From the NCBI GenBank assembly GCA_023079485.1, contig CM041084.1, positions 17,574,609-17,638,608 on the forward strand: a stretch of 64,000 nucleotides of DNA, written 5' to 3'. The position numbers and the translations under genes are program-made. The notes beneath the pieces are model-generated. The model did no database searches and was not told where the DNA came from. It saw nothing but the letters and a program-made list of their open reading frames with translations. Numbering within the stretch: position 1 is the first letter of the stretch; every line of letters starts with the position of its first letter. Below are positions 42,001-54,025 of this stretch, piece by piece. This DNA comes from Archilochus colubris. Lineage: Eukaryota; Chordata; Aves; Apodiformes; Trochilidae.

Positions 42001-43600
42001 CTGTAAGTGCTTTTTCTGCTTTTAATGCCCTCTAAGTAAGCATACAGATGAAAACCAGAACAGAATTACTCAAAACCTTTTCAGAGGGTTAAGAAACTCT
42101 TTAAATTGTCCTGTCACAATTTATGGGATCTTTCATCTCATATATATTAGCTTCTTAAATGATGCAAGAATATCTCTTCCCATCAGCTGGTTGCATTTCC
42201 CTACTGCTATGAGATATGATATGCCTCCTGAAGAGATAAGAACACTTGGGCAAACTTCCTCTCATATCTCTACAGAACACTGTCTGAGAAACTACTGAAC
42301 TCTTAAGCTCATCGGCCACACACCCTATCAGAACCATTTAAAAATTATCAGTAAATGTTGGGTTTGGCTTTCCAATATGTAGTGTGACAAGACTTCTGCT
42401 TGAGAGATGACATTTTGTCAGAATTATTATAAGCAATAAATATATAGATTATATAGGATCTAAAGATATGAGCTGTTACAATGTCACAGAACAGCTCCAA
42501 CTGCCATATGGATATGGCTTAAGTCAATATACTGATACACATTACACATTTTTTTGAGGAAGATAAAAGACCAACTGGAGTCAGGACTGCATGCTTAAAG
42601 ATGAAGTGATCAAGAGTGAAAATTAAAGCTGCACCTTCTATGTGCTAATATTTTCACAGAGAGCTTGGAAAAATCCACACCTTGTCATCTGGAAGAAGAC
42701 TTGAGCTTATGGCCAGAAAAGGGAAGGGACTAAAGAAATTAAAATTGATGTTTTTAGTTGTAACTTACCATTTGAAATTTAACTCCTGTATTGCTACAGA
42801 AATTATTATTAAACTACTACTGGAGTTCCCCTGTGTGGGTCTTCCTGGGCCACTCGTGAAGGAGCCATATTCTCTCCCACACACTGTGGAAGCAGACTGG
42901 AGCTTCCCACACTTTCCTCCTGAAAGCTTTTAGCTTTGAATTGGTGGAAACTTCTCTCTTTCAACAAGAGATGATTTTCTGCATTTTCGATGGTTACCTG
43001 ACTGAAAAAAATGTAGTCTGTTTTAACTTCTTGAAAAATTAGTTTTCATGCAAGGTTGAACAGGAATTGCTAAATAAAGATGACTACAGGCCACTGTTTT
43101 TACCTGTGGATGCATAGTGTAGATTTAGCAGATGACTAAAAGGAGAGTTCAATGCTATTGCCACTGGTTCCCAGTCCTTGAAACAGGAAGATATTGACAA
43201 ATGAAGATCCTAGACTATTCCATGGAGTAGCTCCGTGGCATACTGCATGAGATAGCAACCCTTAAGACCCCAGAACAAGCAACAAGATCAACTTTACATT
43301 TAAGGAGGTCATGTCAGTAAGACACCCAAGGGGATTTCATTCAGCAAGGAACACCACTGAAATCTTTTATTTACACTGTAAAAAGCCCAACAAAAAACCC
43401 TAACCAAACAAATAACACACTATAAAACAAAGAATAAGGTTCATTTAGATTTCTTCAGGCCATAGGAAAATATTATTTTATTTTTAAGGAAAATTATTTT
43501 AAGCAAGTTAATACTTCAACTTTAACTATATAATGAAATCTTGCTAATTTGATTTCTTGAATAGGAATGCAACCATTCTGCAAACTTCCAAGAAGAAAAC

Positions 43601-43626
43601 AGTAACCCTTCTGAGTAACCCTTCTG
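43601..43626. repeat. Perfect 13-bp tandem duplication
   Basis: AGTAACCCTTCTG is present twice in a row with no difference. Confidence 0.95.
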
Positions 43627-43960
43627 TATCTATCTTTTAGACAGAAAGCCTGAGATCATAACAAAAACAGTATTTGCAATCTGTAGGGATTCCATTCCAG
43701 AGCTATTTCAATGTCCTCCATTTACCTATTACTTCCATTGTGTTATATGGGAGATAACCATAGCAGCAGCTTTCTGGAGCAGAATAAAAAGGGAGAGTGA
43801 AAACTCACTGCAGCCTCTGATCCTTTGACTTTGGGAGTCTTGTACTCAACTCAAGAACCAAGTTGAGCTGTGTCTTATAACTCACCTGTTTGCACATAAA
43901 TTAATAGGCCTATTATCTTAGGATAATCTGCGTTCAGTGGATATATAAAATCAATTATAT

Positions 43961-43998
43961 TTACACATTACAAGTACCCTTACACATTACAAGTGCCC
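43961..43998. repeat. 19-bp tandem duplication
   Basis: TTACACATTACAAGTACCC is followed directly by a copy with one A-to-G change. Confidence 0.95.
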
Positions 43999-46109
43999 AG
44001 GAGAAGGGTTTCCTGTCTTCACCTTTGTTAGCAGTGAATGTAGCATCCACTTGTATGTTACAGGCTTAGTCATCAGCAAGTAAATTCTAGTTATACTAGT
44101 TTTCTACTTAAAACCATCTCCTGACCACCCAACTCCAATTAGATATTTATCTGGCAACTACTGTCACTGTGTCACCCAGAAACATCTCTGGGAGCTGCAT
44201 GTGTTTACCCCCACTGCAGGTGAATGACTTGTATAAAGGATGCTTTGTGCCAGAATGATTACAGTCAGTACATTTTAAACCATTTCCTTGATCCTGAGGG
44301 AATTCTAAGGTTGTGTAGAGATACCCTTTCATGTCAGTAGTCTGATTTTCCCAAAAGCTGCACCTTTGCTGCACATTGTCTTGCTGCCTCGTGTCCAACC
44401 AAGGACATTGCAAACCAGTGCAGAACGTGGGGCTATGAGCTACAGGGCCCTGGGAGGGAAGAGGGCAGTGAGTACCACTGAGGTCAATGCTTACCTTCAA
44501 ACTCCTACCTCAGCTATTCAGGCTTGAAGAACAGGAAGGATAATTATCTGAACTGAGATGAAACTGTTAATATAAGCAAACCAGCACAGAGCTAAAGATC
44601 ACATACCTGCCTACACGGTAACAATGGGAAACAAAGGGGAGGTGGCAGATTAGCCTCAGTTAATTACCAGTGGTGTACATGTGGTCAGTACAAAAAGGAA
44701 ACTGCACAGTGAGATGTGCAGGCTGGAAAATGGCCAAGTGTAATATGTGTGTTACACAGCAGTGCATGAACTGAACACATGACTTCAGTACTGACTGGAA
44801 CATCCAGCATGTGGATGAGGACATTTATCATGCATAAATGGCTTCATCAGTGAATTTATGCTATAGAATAACTGACAGTGCAGCACAGGGCTTGCTGCAT
44901 TGGAAACATTTTTAGGGAACCTGGGACTTCGGTTTCAAACAGTTGGAATAATTTCAAGACCTAGCTGTTGGATTTAATTGTAAGAGGTAGCTATTGGATT
45001 AATTTTAACACTTTTAGGTGCTATTTGAGCACCCAAACCAGTGCTATGCTTGTAATTTATCCTCTACCCTAATGAAATGAGATTTGAAAGAGGGACAGGT
45101 CCTAATCACTGGTCACCATCAACCATACATAACATGGGAGAGGGAGCATCTCCAGCCACGCAAAACATCATTGTTAAAAGAAATCTGCAGCCTCCAAAAG
45201 GAGCTGATGCATGTTCCAGGTCTTAACTGCCAACTCAGGCTCTGCAAGGCTTTGGTCAAGGTGCAGCCAGGCAGGAGAAGCTTGTTCTGAAACTTGTGTG
45301 TTAGCTAGAAGATGCCTGTTCCTCCCACAGCCCAGCTGCAGTCTGGCTAACCCCCATTTCCTCTCTCTTCCATCAAGAGGTGCTTACAAAGCTTGAATGC
45401 AAACACTTGGATGAAGTCTGTCTATCTCACATCTACATGCTGCAGATGAATCTGGGTTTCAGAAGACAGAAGGTTGAGGAGGTCTCTCCAAAGTTTGTAC
45501 TGCCCAGGAAGCTTCTCATATGCCTGAGCTGCAGCAAAGACATTAGCCTTTTCACAGACTTGAAGTATCAGGCTCAAGATAAATGTTATTTAAACCAGGA
45601 CACAGCCACAGCCTATCTCAAAAGGAGATGGCTATCATAAAATACACATTCCCCTGTAATTATACAACTTTGTTCTTAAATATCTAGATATTAATACTCT
45701 GCATATGTCCAGCCAGCTAGCTGTGCATTCCAGATGTTTTGATTTTTCATGTATTTGCATTTTTGCCTTTTTTTCTTTAAGCATCATTATTAACTGATTC
45801 ATTTTTTTTCAGAGAGTAAAAAGGGTGAAATCCTGACTGTGTCTGGAGTCTCCCACCTTTGCTTAAAATGAGCACCAGGCCTGGGTAGCTACTTCTTAAA
45901 CAAGTGCCCTAGTAGTCAGAGGAAGAGCAAAGAAAAGACATATCTATTACTCAGTGGGAAAAGACAGTTTCTAACGAACGGCATGGGGAAAGCAGAATTT
46001 TTAAGGCTTTTCTCATTATCAGACTTCACTAAGAGAGTCAGCTGTGACCATGTGTCTTTTGTAATTAATACCAGCAGCACAATTTAAATAGTGAAGGAAT
46101 GAAACCATA

Positions 46110-46400
46110 CAGTGTGCTGGGTCTCATGAATCTCATCTTAGAGCACTCCTAGAACTAAAGGGTGAAAATGGTGTTCTTAATATTGGTCTGAATTCACTCA
46201 GGATAGGTGAAGTACCAGAAGATTTGAAAAGGCCCAATATTGTTCCTAACATTCAAACACAAGAAAGGATTTAGGAATTAAGATCAGCTAGGATGATCAT
46301 CTTTTCAGGCCAGGGGGAAAACTTCCAAATGCCTAGAAGAGATTTAAAAGATGTTTAACAGCAAAATTATCTCTATGAATTACTCAGAAGCTTAAAACAT
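46110..46400 (+). repeat. Ancient CR1-clade LINE, reverse transcriptase remnant
   Basis: A plus-strand frame around 46,205-46,390 keeps the order of the conserved block at the start of the CR1-clade reverse transcriptase (W..A.IVPIFKKG, then NYRPVSLTSV.GK). What remains is KRPNIVPNIQ, then a decayed ELRSARMIIFSGQG. On the DNA level the words AATATTGTTCCTAACATTC and AGAAAGGATTTAGGAA fit that region. Stops interrupt the frame, so it is a fossil. It is in the same orientation as the 8.4 kb remnant, but the two are far apart and unconnected. Confidence 0.5.
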
Positions 46401-48124
46401 TACCATGCCTTTGTATAAAAACGGTACGTGCACTAAGATTTACAAATATTTCTCTCAGAGAAATGTAATCTCTCCACTGCACTCAGAAATAAAGCACCAT
46501 TTGAAAATACCACTTCAGAGCAAACCTTAGAGAGTCCAGAGGGTGACAACAGGACTCCTTGGGAGCTTGGTTTCCATCAACATCACTGCTTGTGTATGGA
46601 TACCAAGGTCTGTTTTCACCGAGAGACTTTTGAGTCCTCTAAGATTCCTCAGAAGGCAAACTCTGGAAAAGATCATGCAAAGAAAACCTAATTTTTTCCC
46701 AATTGGATGCTTTGACTCTAGGCTTCTCCTAGAGAAACTGATCTGAAAATTTCTGACACTGCCTAATCTGGATTTCTAACATCTGACCACAGCTGTGGAG
46801 CTGCTCAGGTATTCCCACCACAACACAAACACCCTAAACCAAACTTTCTTCTGCACAATCATTTGAATTTTCACATTGGTTTTCAAATCCATGCAATAGG
46901 GGTACAAATAATGCTGGGAATCTGGATTAAAGAAAGTTCTATCAACCTCGTAATTTAATTAGCAGGCAAGAACAACAAAATAAGATAGGAGCTGACTTTC
47001 TGGTCTAGAACACCACAGTCCATCCACCAAAAAAAGAAAATAAACATAAACATAACAAGTACAAGGCACATCAAATACATGGACATTGCTATTTCTTTTA
47101 ATTACATTTGCATGACCTTTTTTCCACTTTCAAACAAGAATCTCTCGACTGTAGAACAATTCCCATCTTGATATCATACTAATAACCTTACTAAAACTGC
47201 ACTCACAAAGAATATTAATACTTTAACCTACTAGAATACCCACACCATTAAATAAAGGTACAAAGCTGAAAATTATCTTTTCAATTCAAAACTCTAATTG
47301 TTTTTTTGCTAACAGGACACATAAAAAATTTATATGCATTCTATTTATCTGGCTTATTCTGGACAGAAAGAAACTGTTTGGCAGAAATAACCACACTGGA
47401 CATGAGAGGGTTTTGACAATGAACCTAGTATTTCTGAGCCTTCTAATCCAATTTTTCCAACATTAGTCCAGATTTACATGGTACTGTTTCACTGGCATCT
47501 ATTAAAATCTCTGATACTGAAATACTGAGGTTCCAGTTCAGCCATGACACATAAGTGTTGCTCTGCTCTCTTAAACTCCTATAAAGTTTGTACGTACATT
47601 AAAAGTTATATAGTCTAAATTAAATGTATACTTGCATCCTACATATGGCAAAGGGATACTGATAAATTATGTTATGGAACAGAGAGATCTATCAATGGAG
47701 AAAATTGAAATACTTGCAATCTGTGCCACCTCTTTATTTCCTTAATTTATTTTAAACTTCAAAACCTCTGATTGATTTCAGAGAGGCAGAATTTAAAAGA
47801 AAAATCAGTTTTCAAGATGTATACCTATTTCCCCTCCAAACTCTAGCCTCTCAAAAATCCCTTCGTCTACAGAGTTTAAAATCTTTTGGAGTTGTGGAGG
47901 AATTCGGTCATGTTTTCCCCCCATCCTATATTATTAGCCATTACAGTAAAGGAAATAGAAGATCCTGAGCTTCTCAGTGCTCTTCTTTCAATTCTGCCAA
48001 GTCCCAAAGGAGGAGATTTCACAGCGAATATACTTTTGCAGTTGAAAAATAGTTCTGTAAGTAGTGCAACTGCTGTAACCTGGTTCCCAATGCACCTCTT
48101 TTTTCCTGGTGATTGACTACTCAC
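46401..48124. other. Noncoding, likely intron downstream of the minus-strand exon
   Basis: If the gene at 48-54 kb continues, this is the first part of the intron after the donor at 48,124. The minus frame of the exon runs on open to about 47,876, but its composition changes at the donor. No further exon was recognised here. Confidence 0.45.
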
Positions 48125-48367
48125 TTTGTAAACTGAATTATACTTGGATTGCAGCATGTATGCAGCTCCATCAGAATTCATGGAGTCTCCTCCAGAGGCT
48201 GAATTTGCTTCTCTGGTGAACTGTCTGAACTGTGAGTGACAACCTGAGCTTGTCCCTTGGGTATGACTTTCATGAGGTCTCACCCACACCTGAACTCTCT
48301 GATGTGTCAGAAGAGTTGAGCATGCACTGTAGCTTTTCCCTGAATTGGGTATTAATCAGGTCTCCCT
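48125..48367 (-). CDS. Internal coding exon of unidentified gene, with apparent +1 frameshift
   Basis: Two minus-strand frames, each coding-like over only part of the segment, join to make one exon. The first part reads GDLINTQFREKLQ, then a Ser-rich SSDTSESSGVGETS, and meets TGA at 48,272-48,270. The next frame takes over at once with ESHTQGTSSGCHSQFRQF, then a Gly/Ser/Asn-rich stretch ending SKYNSVYK. Treating one base at about 48,272 as extra restores one frame. The exon ends AAA before GTGAGT, a strong donor in phase 0. The acceptor, best placed at GAAG before AGGGAG (48,367), has a weak pyrimidine tract. With that start and one base removed the length is 242, which fits phase 1 in and phase 0 out and matches the phase-1 donor at 53,767. 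The product is polar, Ser-rich and probably disordered, with no domain I recognise. An assembly indel, a real frameshift or a dying exon are all possible. Confidence 0.5.
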
Positions 48368-51300
48368 CTTCAACCAGCCAGCAGTTTTCCACAAAATTAT
48401 ATAAAAATATGGACACATAATATTTGACAAGTACAGACCTGAGTATCCTATGCAGTGTACACACTGTATCACAGAAACACAGAATTTGGGGATGCTTAGC
48501 TCTACATCATAATTGCACAAATTCGGGCAGTGGGTAAAAAGGATGTAAAAAGTACTGATGAAGGAAAGACTGCCAGGGTGTTTTAACAGAAAATCATGCT
48601 TAAAAGAAGCTGAAGTATACTTTATACCTGGGTCTGAGTCATGGTCTCATAGCAAATAAGAATAGAGGTTGGCCTATCTTTCCTTATCTAAACAAATGTT
48701 CAGACATTCAGTTTTCAATAGCCATAACTCCAGTTTAGGTACTGCATAATCTTGGTTGGAAGAAGCACACTCAGCTGCCCTATTCATCCTCCAGGTGAAA
48801 TCATTCATCAACAGCCACAGAATTAAATGTAAGCAGGCAATGAGAGTGTGTCTGCTGCCTCATACCTGAGCCCCCTTTCTGCAATGCAACTGTGAATTCC
48901 AAGAGTTATTTTAACAATGTTCTTTCCCAGCTTAAAAAGTTTTTATACCGATTTCTTTTGTATTTTCTATCTCATGTTCTATGATATTTGTTGCTTCCTG
49001 ATAAACTCCTTATCACTTTGCCTATCTGTATGTCTCAAGCTCTAAATTTTGAACTGTATCAGGATGTGCACATCTGACACCAACACTAGTTATAGTTTTT
49101 CGTATTACTATACAGGACTTTAACATTTCCAGGTTTTTTTTTACTTTAGGATTGCAGTAAAAATCCTGCATTGTAAAAGCAAAAAATATGCATTGCCAGT
49201 AAAAAAGACAGCTAGCATTAGATTTGTGAAATAATGGACAATTGTATAGATGAATACTTGTAAGATCTGCAATCTCCATCTTGATGAATATTAAACAGTT
49301 GCAGAGGAAACAAAAATACTGTAGGCTAAATAAAAACATTCTTTGCTTTGCTATTTTTCTAATAATGAACTTCCTTGGAAGGCTAAGGCTAACCCCTAAT
49401 CTTACATGTGTTCTGTATTTGTAGGCACATCTCTGTCAGGAAATGCTGTGAAATGGAAGTTCCTGACAGATAAATTCCTTGGCCTTAAAAATACCATAGA
49501 TATTACTTGAATGTCAGAAAGAATAATTTCCAAACTTTGTCCATAATCCAATATCTCTTTACTTAAAAAACATAACCTTGGAGATATTCAGTAATACACA
49601 TGTGGATTATACAGTCATTGTTATGTTGGAGTTTGTCATAAAAATAAAATGGGGTAAAAATAATTAATTCAATGTTTTATGATGCTGTTATTGCTTGTTT
49701 TGCATGAAAAGCCAATAGATACAAATCCCATCATATCCCTGAAGTCCTTTGGACCCTGTGTAATAACTAGGGATGGGACAAGCCAGTTTTTGTCTAGTTT
49801 TGATTCCAGATGAATTTGAGATACCAAAAGTTCTAGTCCAAAAGTATTGGCCTTGCATTCCATTTACTGCAGCCTGCAAAGTAAAGTGCAAGGATGAAAC
49901 TAGGGAGCAAAATCTAATGGAAAAAAAGTAAAGTGAAAAATAAAGCAAATTGAAACAATGTGAAGCCAAATAATAAAGCAAATATCAATACTCAGTAAAA
50001 TGACAAAGAGAAAGGAAATTGAAAAGGCCATTAGTAGACTCTCCACTTTTCTTGAAGGGAAGTATAGGTGACAGAAATTCATAAAGTTCTCCTATCAGTA
50101 ACATATCCCAGAGGTTTAAAAATATAAACTACTTGATTCAGTCTTGAATGAAAAATGAAAGGTTTGCCTATCTCCATTTTTTCTTCAAACCAGCGTAGCC
50201 TAGAATAATGTTGAGTTCGCAAAGACAGTCACTTGCCAAATGGGAAATACCCAAACTTGGACTGTTTCTGCCACCCTGTTTTCCCATCCCACGTGCACAT
50301 GTGCTACAACACAGCCTCTCCTTACCTCCCCAACACCCCCATACTTGGCACAGACCATTGTTTCATTCTCTGCACAAAATGGACAGGGCTCATTTCACAA
50401 GCAGGGAGTCAAATGCTTCATCTTAAATGTTCTGGATGTGAACCTGGAGTTCACATACCACATGCTCATCAGACCTTGATCTGAAGGCCAAGCAACAAAT
50501 TATGTCACCTGGGCCTCGGTATTCTTCATTACTGTATTGAAGTAGGCAAATAATTGTGAAATGCCATTTTCACAAAAGTCCCTCTATAAAGTAAGGATCT
50601 TATCCTGCCCCTTCCTCCCTTTTTTAGCAACATGAGAGGCTGTTATCCAGAGAAACTATGGCCAAATATGTTAATTAAATTCAGGTGAAGAGCAACAGCT
50701 CCGTACAAGATTACCTTCTTGAGTTCTTCATACTAGTCAGTACTTCATGCAATAAAATCACAGCTGACACTGACTTCAGTTACTGTTATGTGTGTTAAAC
50801 ACTGCAAACCAGAACCCGACGCCTCAGACTTGCACATTGAAAAACTAAATCAAACAGCAAATTGATACAGACAGCATTCCCCTTGTGAAAACAGAGGCAG
50901 TATGACTGATGCTATGCAGACCGCTGTGACAGGGGCAGAGATCCCCTGCAGCCTTTAATGGATTTACCTCTAAGGACTACTTTTCTCTCTGCCACAATCT
51001 GCCCCTTGCCTATACAATCCAGCTTAACAGTTAAGAACAACTCATCCCATGCACAACACAGGGCAGGAATCCTGTTCAAAAAGGATTTTGAACACCAACA
51101 TGTAATCATAATTTAAATAAGTCATCATGCTTTACAGTCCCATTAAAATTTCAACCACAATTTTGCACTTCGTATGTGTTAAGTACTGAGCTTGCTGGGT
51201 TGCTGTCTGTTGATACTATTCATGCATGTTATATCTTTGGTTTTAATTTAAAATAATTCCAAAGAAACCAGAAATTGCTTCATATTGCTCATGAAGACAT

Positions 51301-51439
51301 CCAAAGTTCAAAGGAATTAGTTCAGCAGTCACAGGTTGTTCTCTTGAACATGAAGCAGGATTTGTAGGGGTAATGTGCACACACAGGGCCATAAATTTGT
51401 ACAGGCATTACATGAAAATAGATAAAGATTGATCAAAGA

Positions 51440-51850
51440 AATTCCCCTCCCACATCATTTTTTTCAGGACCCCACTCCCCATATGCCAGAGCCTCATGCT
51501 CCATTTCTCCATCCCAGCCCCTCTGACGCATTTGTTCCTAAAATCCAATCTTCCTTTCACTTTTTCCTCCTTAAGCCCCAGCTTTCTTCCCCTCAGAGCT
51601 CTCAGCTTCTCCTCACCATGCTCCCTATTTCAGCCATGGCATTTAACCTATACCTGCCCTCTGGCACCTTTCCCATTTTCCTTTATTTCTCTTCAAGAAC
51701 ACTCAAACACCCTTCAGCTGCTGCTTACACTTTTGCATTGTTTGGCCCCATTCCCAGGACACTGCCATGTGGCTGCTGTACCTTTCACTGTTTCTTTTGG
51801 CTTCTTCCATGTCTTACACCCCTCCACCATCCAGATCCATACCTGCTTCT
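51440..51850 (+). repeat. Long pyrimidine-rich tract
   Basis: C and T strongly dominate the plus strand, with recurring CTTCTCC, CATTTCCC and CCCCAC words. This lowers stop-codon frequency and explains two overlapping open frames (194 and 153 codons) that read as Pro/Ser/Leu/Phe-rich sequence with no known domain. On the sense strand of the inferred gene the tract is purine-rich. I do not call a gene here. Confidence 0.6.
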
Positions 51851-53637
51851 CACAAATCTTCCAAATAATTTCAGCCAGCACTTGGACTCCATTGGGGGCC
51901 ATCCAGCCAGTTCCAGTCAGAGAAAAGCCATACTCTGCATTTCCAACTCCCTTGTAATTCAGAAGTATCAGTGCTTGCTCTCCAACATCTCTTGCAAAAA
52001 CAACTCACAGTAACATCTTGCCTAATCTACTCAAATCATCCCAATGCAGAAAGCCAGTACATAACAGGGATTAATTCATGCTCCAGAAAACATTAAGCAT
52101 AATGCTATAAATACTAAAAGCATATGCCAGGTTGCAGCACTACTGATAGCCACTAGGTTTCCCTTTTAGAGAAATCTTACCTAAAATACTTAGCAGTGAG
52201 TGCAATCCTTGCTTTTAGTTGCAAAGCATTATATAGCCCTAAAACATTTAAATAAAGTGAGTAAAAGCAGGCCCCAACAGCTCCACAGCAATCACATCCC
52301 TTAAAAGGACACACTTGCTATTCTGTAAACCCACATAATTTCCTTTTCTCAAGACTCTAAGTAAGAGAAGAGAAAGGGGAAAAAAACTGTTTAAAAACCT
52401 TTAAAGTGGTGGAAATCTTGCTGTTAAAGAATTTTCTAGGAAAGATGTAAAATTTCCAAAACTTGAATGGAAAACATCATATACTATAGCATCAGCAATA
52501 TTATCAGGTTACAAGGCTAGAAAAAATTGTACATCTGATCTTTCTGGAATAAAACTTTTAATTTCTTGCACACATCACAAGATCAAAAATGTGTTTCCAC
52601 GTTACATTGCTAAGTAAGCAAGATGGTCTGTGAGTGAGGCCAGAAATCTAAGCCCTCCCACCTCCAGTTTTTCTATTTGGTCTCTTCTGCCTTTAATAAA
52701 GTGCTTCAGACCCAGTTTCCTTTGTGGAAACAAACAGATCATCCATCTCTCTGAGTAAGATCAGGTGTCATCACTTCTCCCTTCTTTGTGAAATAATAAA
52801 AGTCATACAGCAGGAAAAAAGAACTTTGTTTAAACCTTAGTCAGCCAAGAATAAAAACTGTAACCTTGGATGCCATGTGTGTGAAACAAAAATACACATT
52901 TTAAAGTTACAAAGGTCTATAAATTATGCTTCTATTTCCTATGAATTTAGGATGGAGGACCAGCAATTTCTATTCTGGAATGAAGGGATTCTGCTTCTTG
53001 TTAATAATTAAATATAAAACTATTAAAAGTACAATTAGAATACTACTACTTTTATTTCCTGATAGAATGGCAGTTTACCCTCTTTTTTTTTTCATTATGC
53101 AGATTAAATGGCTAGTTTTAAATGCTGCTCTAAGGAGTACTGTCACAAAAACTAAGTTAAAAAGAGGTAATGGTAATATTGCTTCAGCTCATTGCTGAAC
53201 AGCTCAATGAAAGCAGACCCTAATCTTATCTTATCCTCCACATTTGTTTGCATTCTGAAAGCATATAAGCCTTTTCAAACACTCTTGATCTGTTTAGTTT
53301 TTATTCAACAAATCAACTCCCAGCTCCCTTGTTAGGACCCACCAACAGGAGTTTTACTTGCAAGGTTGAATGAGATTCTATGCCTGCACTGGTGTCTGTT
53401 TTCTCACATTATTAAATCATTCTCATGCTTGCTAATAATTTCAAATTATAATTTCAAAGAAAGCTTCAAGACACATGGTCACATTTAGATTGTAAAACAT
53501 TGGGTTTTACCACTTTGAAAGACCAACATTTGTAGCTTATATACAGCACCCAGACACAAATGCACAACAAAAATGTTTTGAGTCCTTTTATTTTCAAAAC
53601 AAATGCTTTATGTACTGGAATCTGTCATTTAGAAACA

Positions 53638-53670
53638 ATACATACACACACAAACAACACACACACACCC
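53638..53670. repeat. CA-rich microsatellite
   Basis: Interrupted ACAC runs (CATACACACACAAACAAC, then ACACACACACCCCC) form a short dinucleotide repeat about 100 bases from the exon donor at 53,767. Confidence 0.9.
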
Positions 53671-53766
53671 CCTGTTCTACAGTAATTGATGGTTAGGGTT
53701 TATTAAAAAGGTAGTCATTTCAAATGCATTTCCTTATTTCTTTTGCAGCATGAAATAACCAGTTAC

Positions 53767-54025
53767 CTTTCAGGAAAGGAGCCCTCCGTGGCACAAGCCC
53801 TTCTGTGATTTCCACCTGCTCTTGCTGCTGCTGTTTAACCAGGTTTCCTTCACTGCCAGCTCTCAGAATCTTTTCACCTAGCCGAATTTTCCGTGACCGG
53901 CTGTTAAATTCTTCTTTCCTAGATGAAGGCGATTTAGGAGCCGTATTTGCTGACAAAGGTCGAGCCAAGCGAGAGGGTCTGGACATTCTGTCTGTGCCAG
54001 AATGTACCTGCTCCAAAAGCAATTT
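53767..54025 (-). CDS. Coding exon of unidentified gene, Ser/Arg/Gln-rich segment
   Basis: This is the best coding signal in the window. On the minus strand a pyrimidine run ending TTTTTTTTAG is followed by an open frame that ends CTGAAAG before GTAACT, a good donor in phase 1. The 259-base exon gives 86 codons plus one base. The product starts KLLLEQVHSGTDRM, then has a basic, Ser/Pro-rich stretch (SRPSRLARPLSANTAPKS, then SSRKEEFNSRSRKIR), a GEKILRAGSEGNL segment, a QQQQEQ run, and ends near RRAPFLK. It appears disordered, of a kind common in cytoskeletal, centrosomal and signalling scaffolds, but I recognise no family. If this is instead the first coding exon, translation could start at the ATG at 53,986-53,984; the nearest upstream in-frame stop is the TAG of the acceptor itself. 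The next exon in phase is at 48,125-48,367. Confidence 0.6.

Larger units (their letters stand above)
30353..46109. other. Noncoding sequence, no gene seen
   Basis: No convincing exon was found on either strand. At 35,500-37,600 several minus frames of 60-90 codons look mildly coding-like but are broken by stops, and no retroelement hallmark could be fixed. The part at about 40,020-40,260 (with TTAATTAAGCTGCAATTTG) looks like possible conserved noncoding DNA. The short tandem duplications and low-complexity tracts in this span are listed separately. Confidence 0.5.
48368..53766 (-). other. Inferred intron between the two minus-strand exons
   Basis: About 5.4 kb separates the phase-1 donor at 53,766 from the phase-1 acceptor next to 48,367. 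It contains the pyrimidine-rich tract at 51,440-51,850 and the CA-rich tract at 53,638-53,670. Other splice-like minus segments occur near 49,015-49,174 and 50,960-51,040, but their phases do not connect to the flanking exons. Confidence 0.45.

Noticed and set aside
47876..48124. Continuation of the exon frame beyond 48,125
   Set aside because: It is a read-through of the GTGAGT donor, and residue composition changes at that point, so it is taken as intron.
48470..48530. CR1-like start (CACAGAAACACAGAATTTGG)
   Set aside because: Similarity ends after about 25 bases, and the expected CR1 continuation is missing.
49015..49174. Minus segment with a very good acceptor (TTTTACAATGCAG) and a 50-codon frame
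   Set aside because: Entry is phase 0, which does not follow the phase-1 donor at 53,767, and no matching donor was found. It would need a separate transcript or an unseen exon.
50960..51040. Small minus segment ending TTAGAG before GTAAAT
   Set aside because: Donor-like end, but the acceptor is weak and the frame is short and not clearly coding.
51429..52013. Longest open frame in the window (194 codons, plus)
   Set aside because: It lies in a C/T-rich tract where stop codons are rare, a second frame is open over the same DNA, and the product is low-complexity with no domain.
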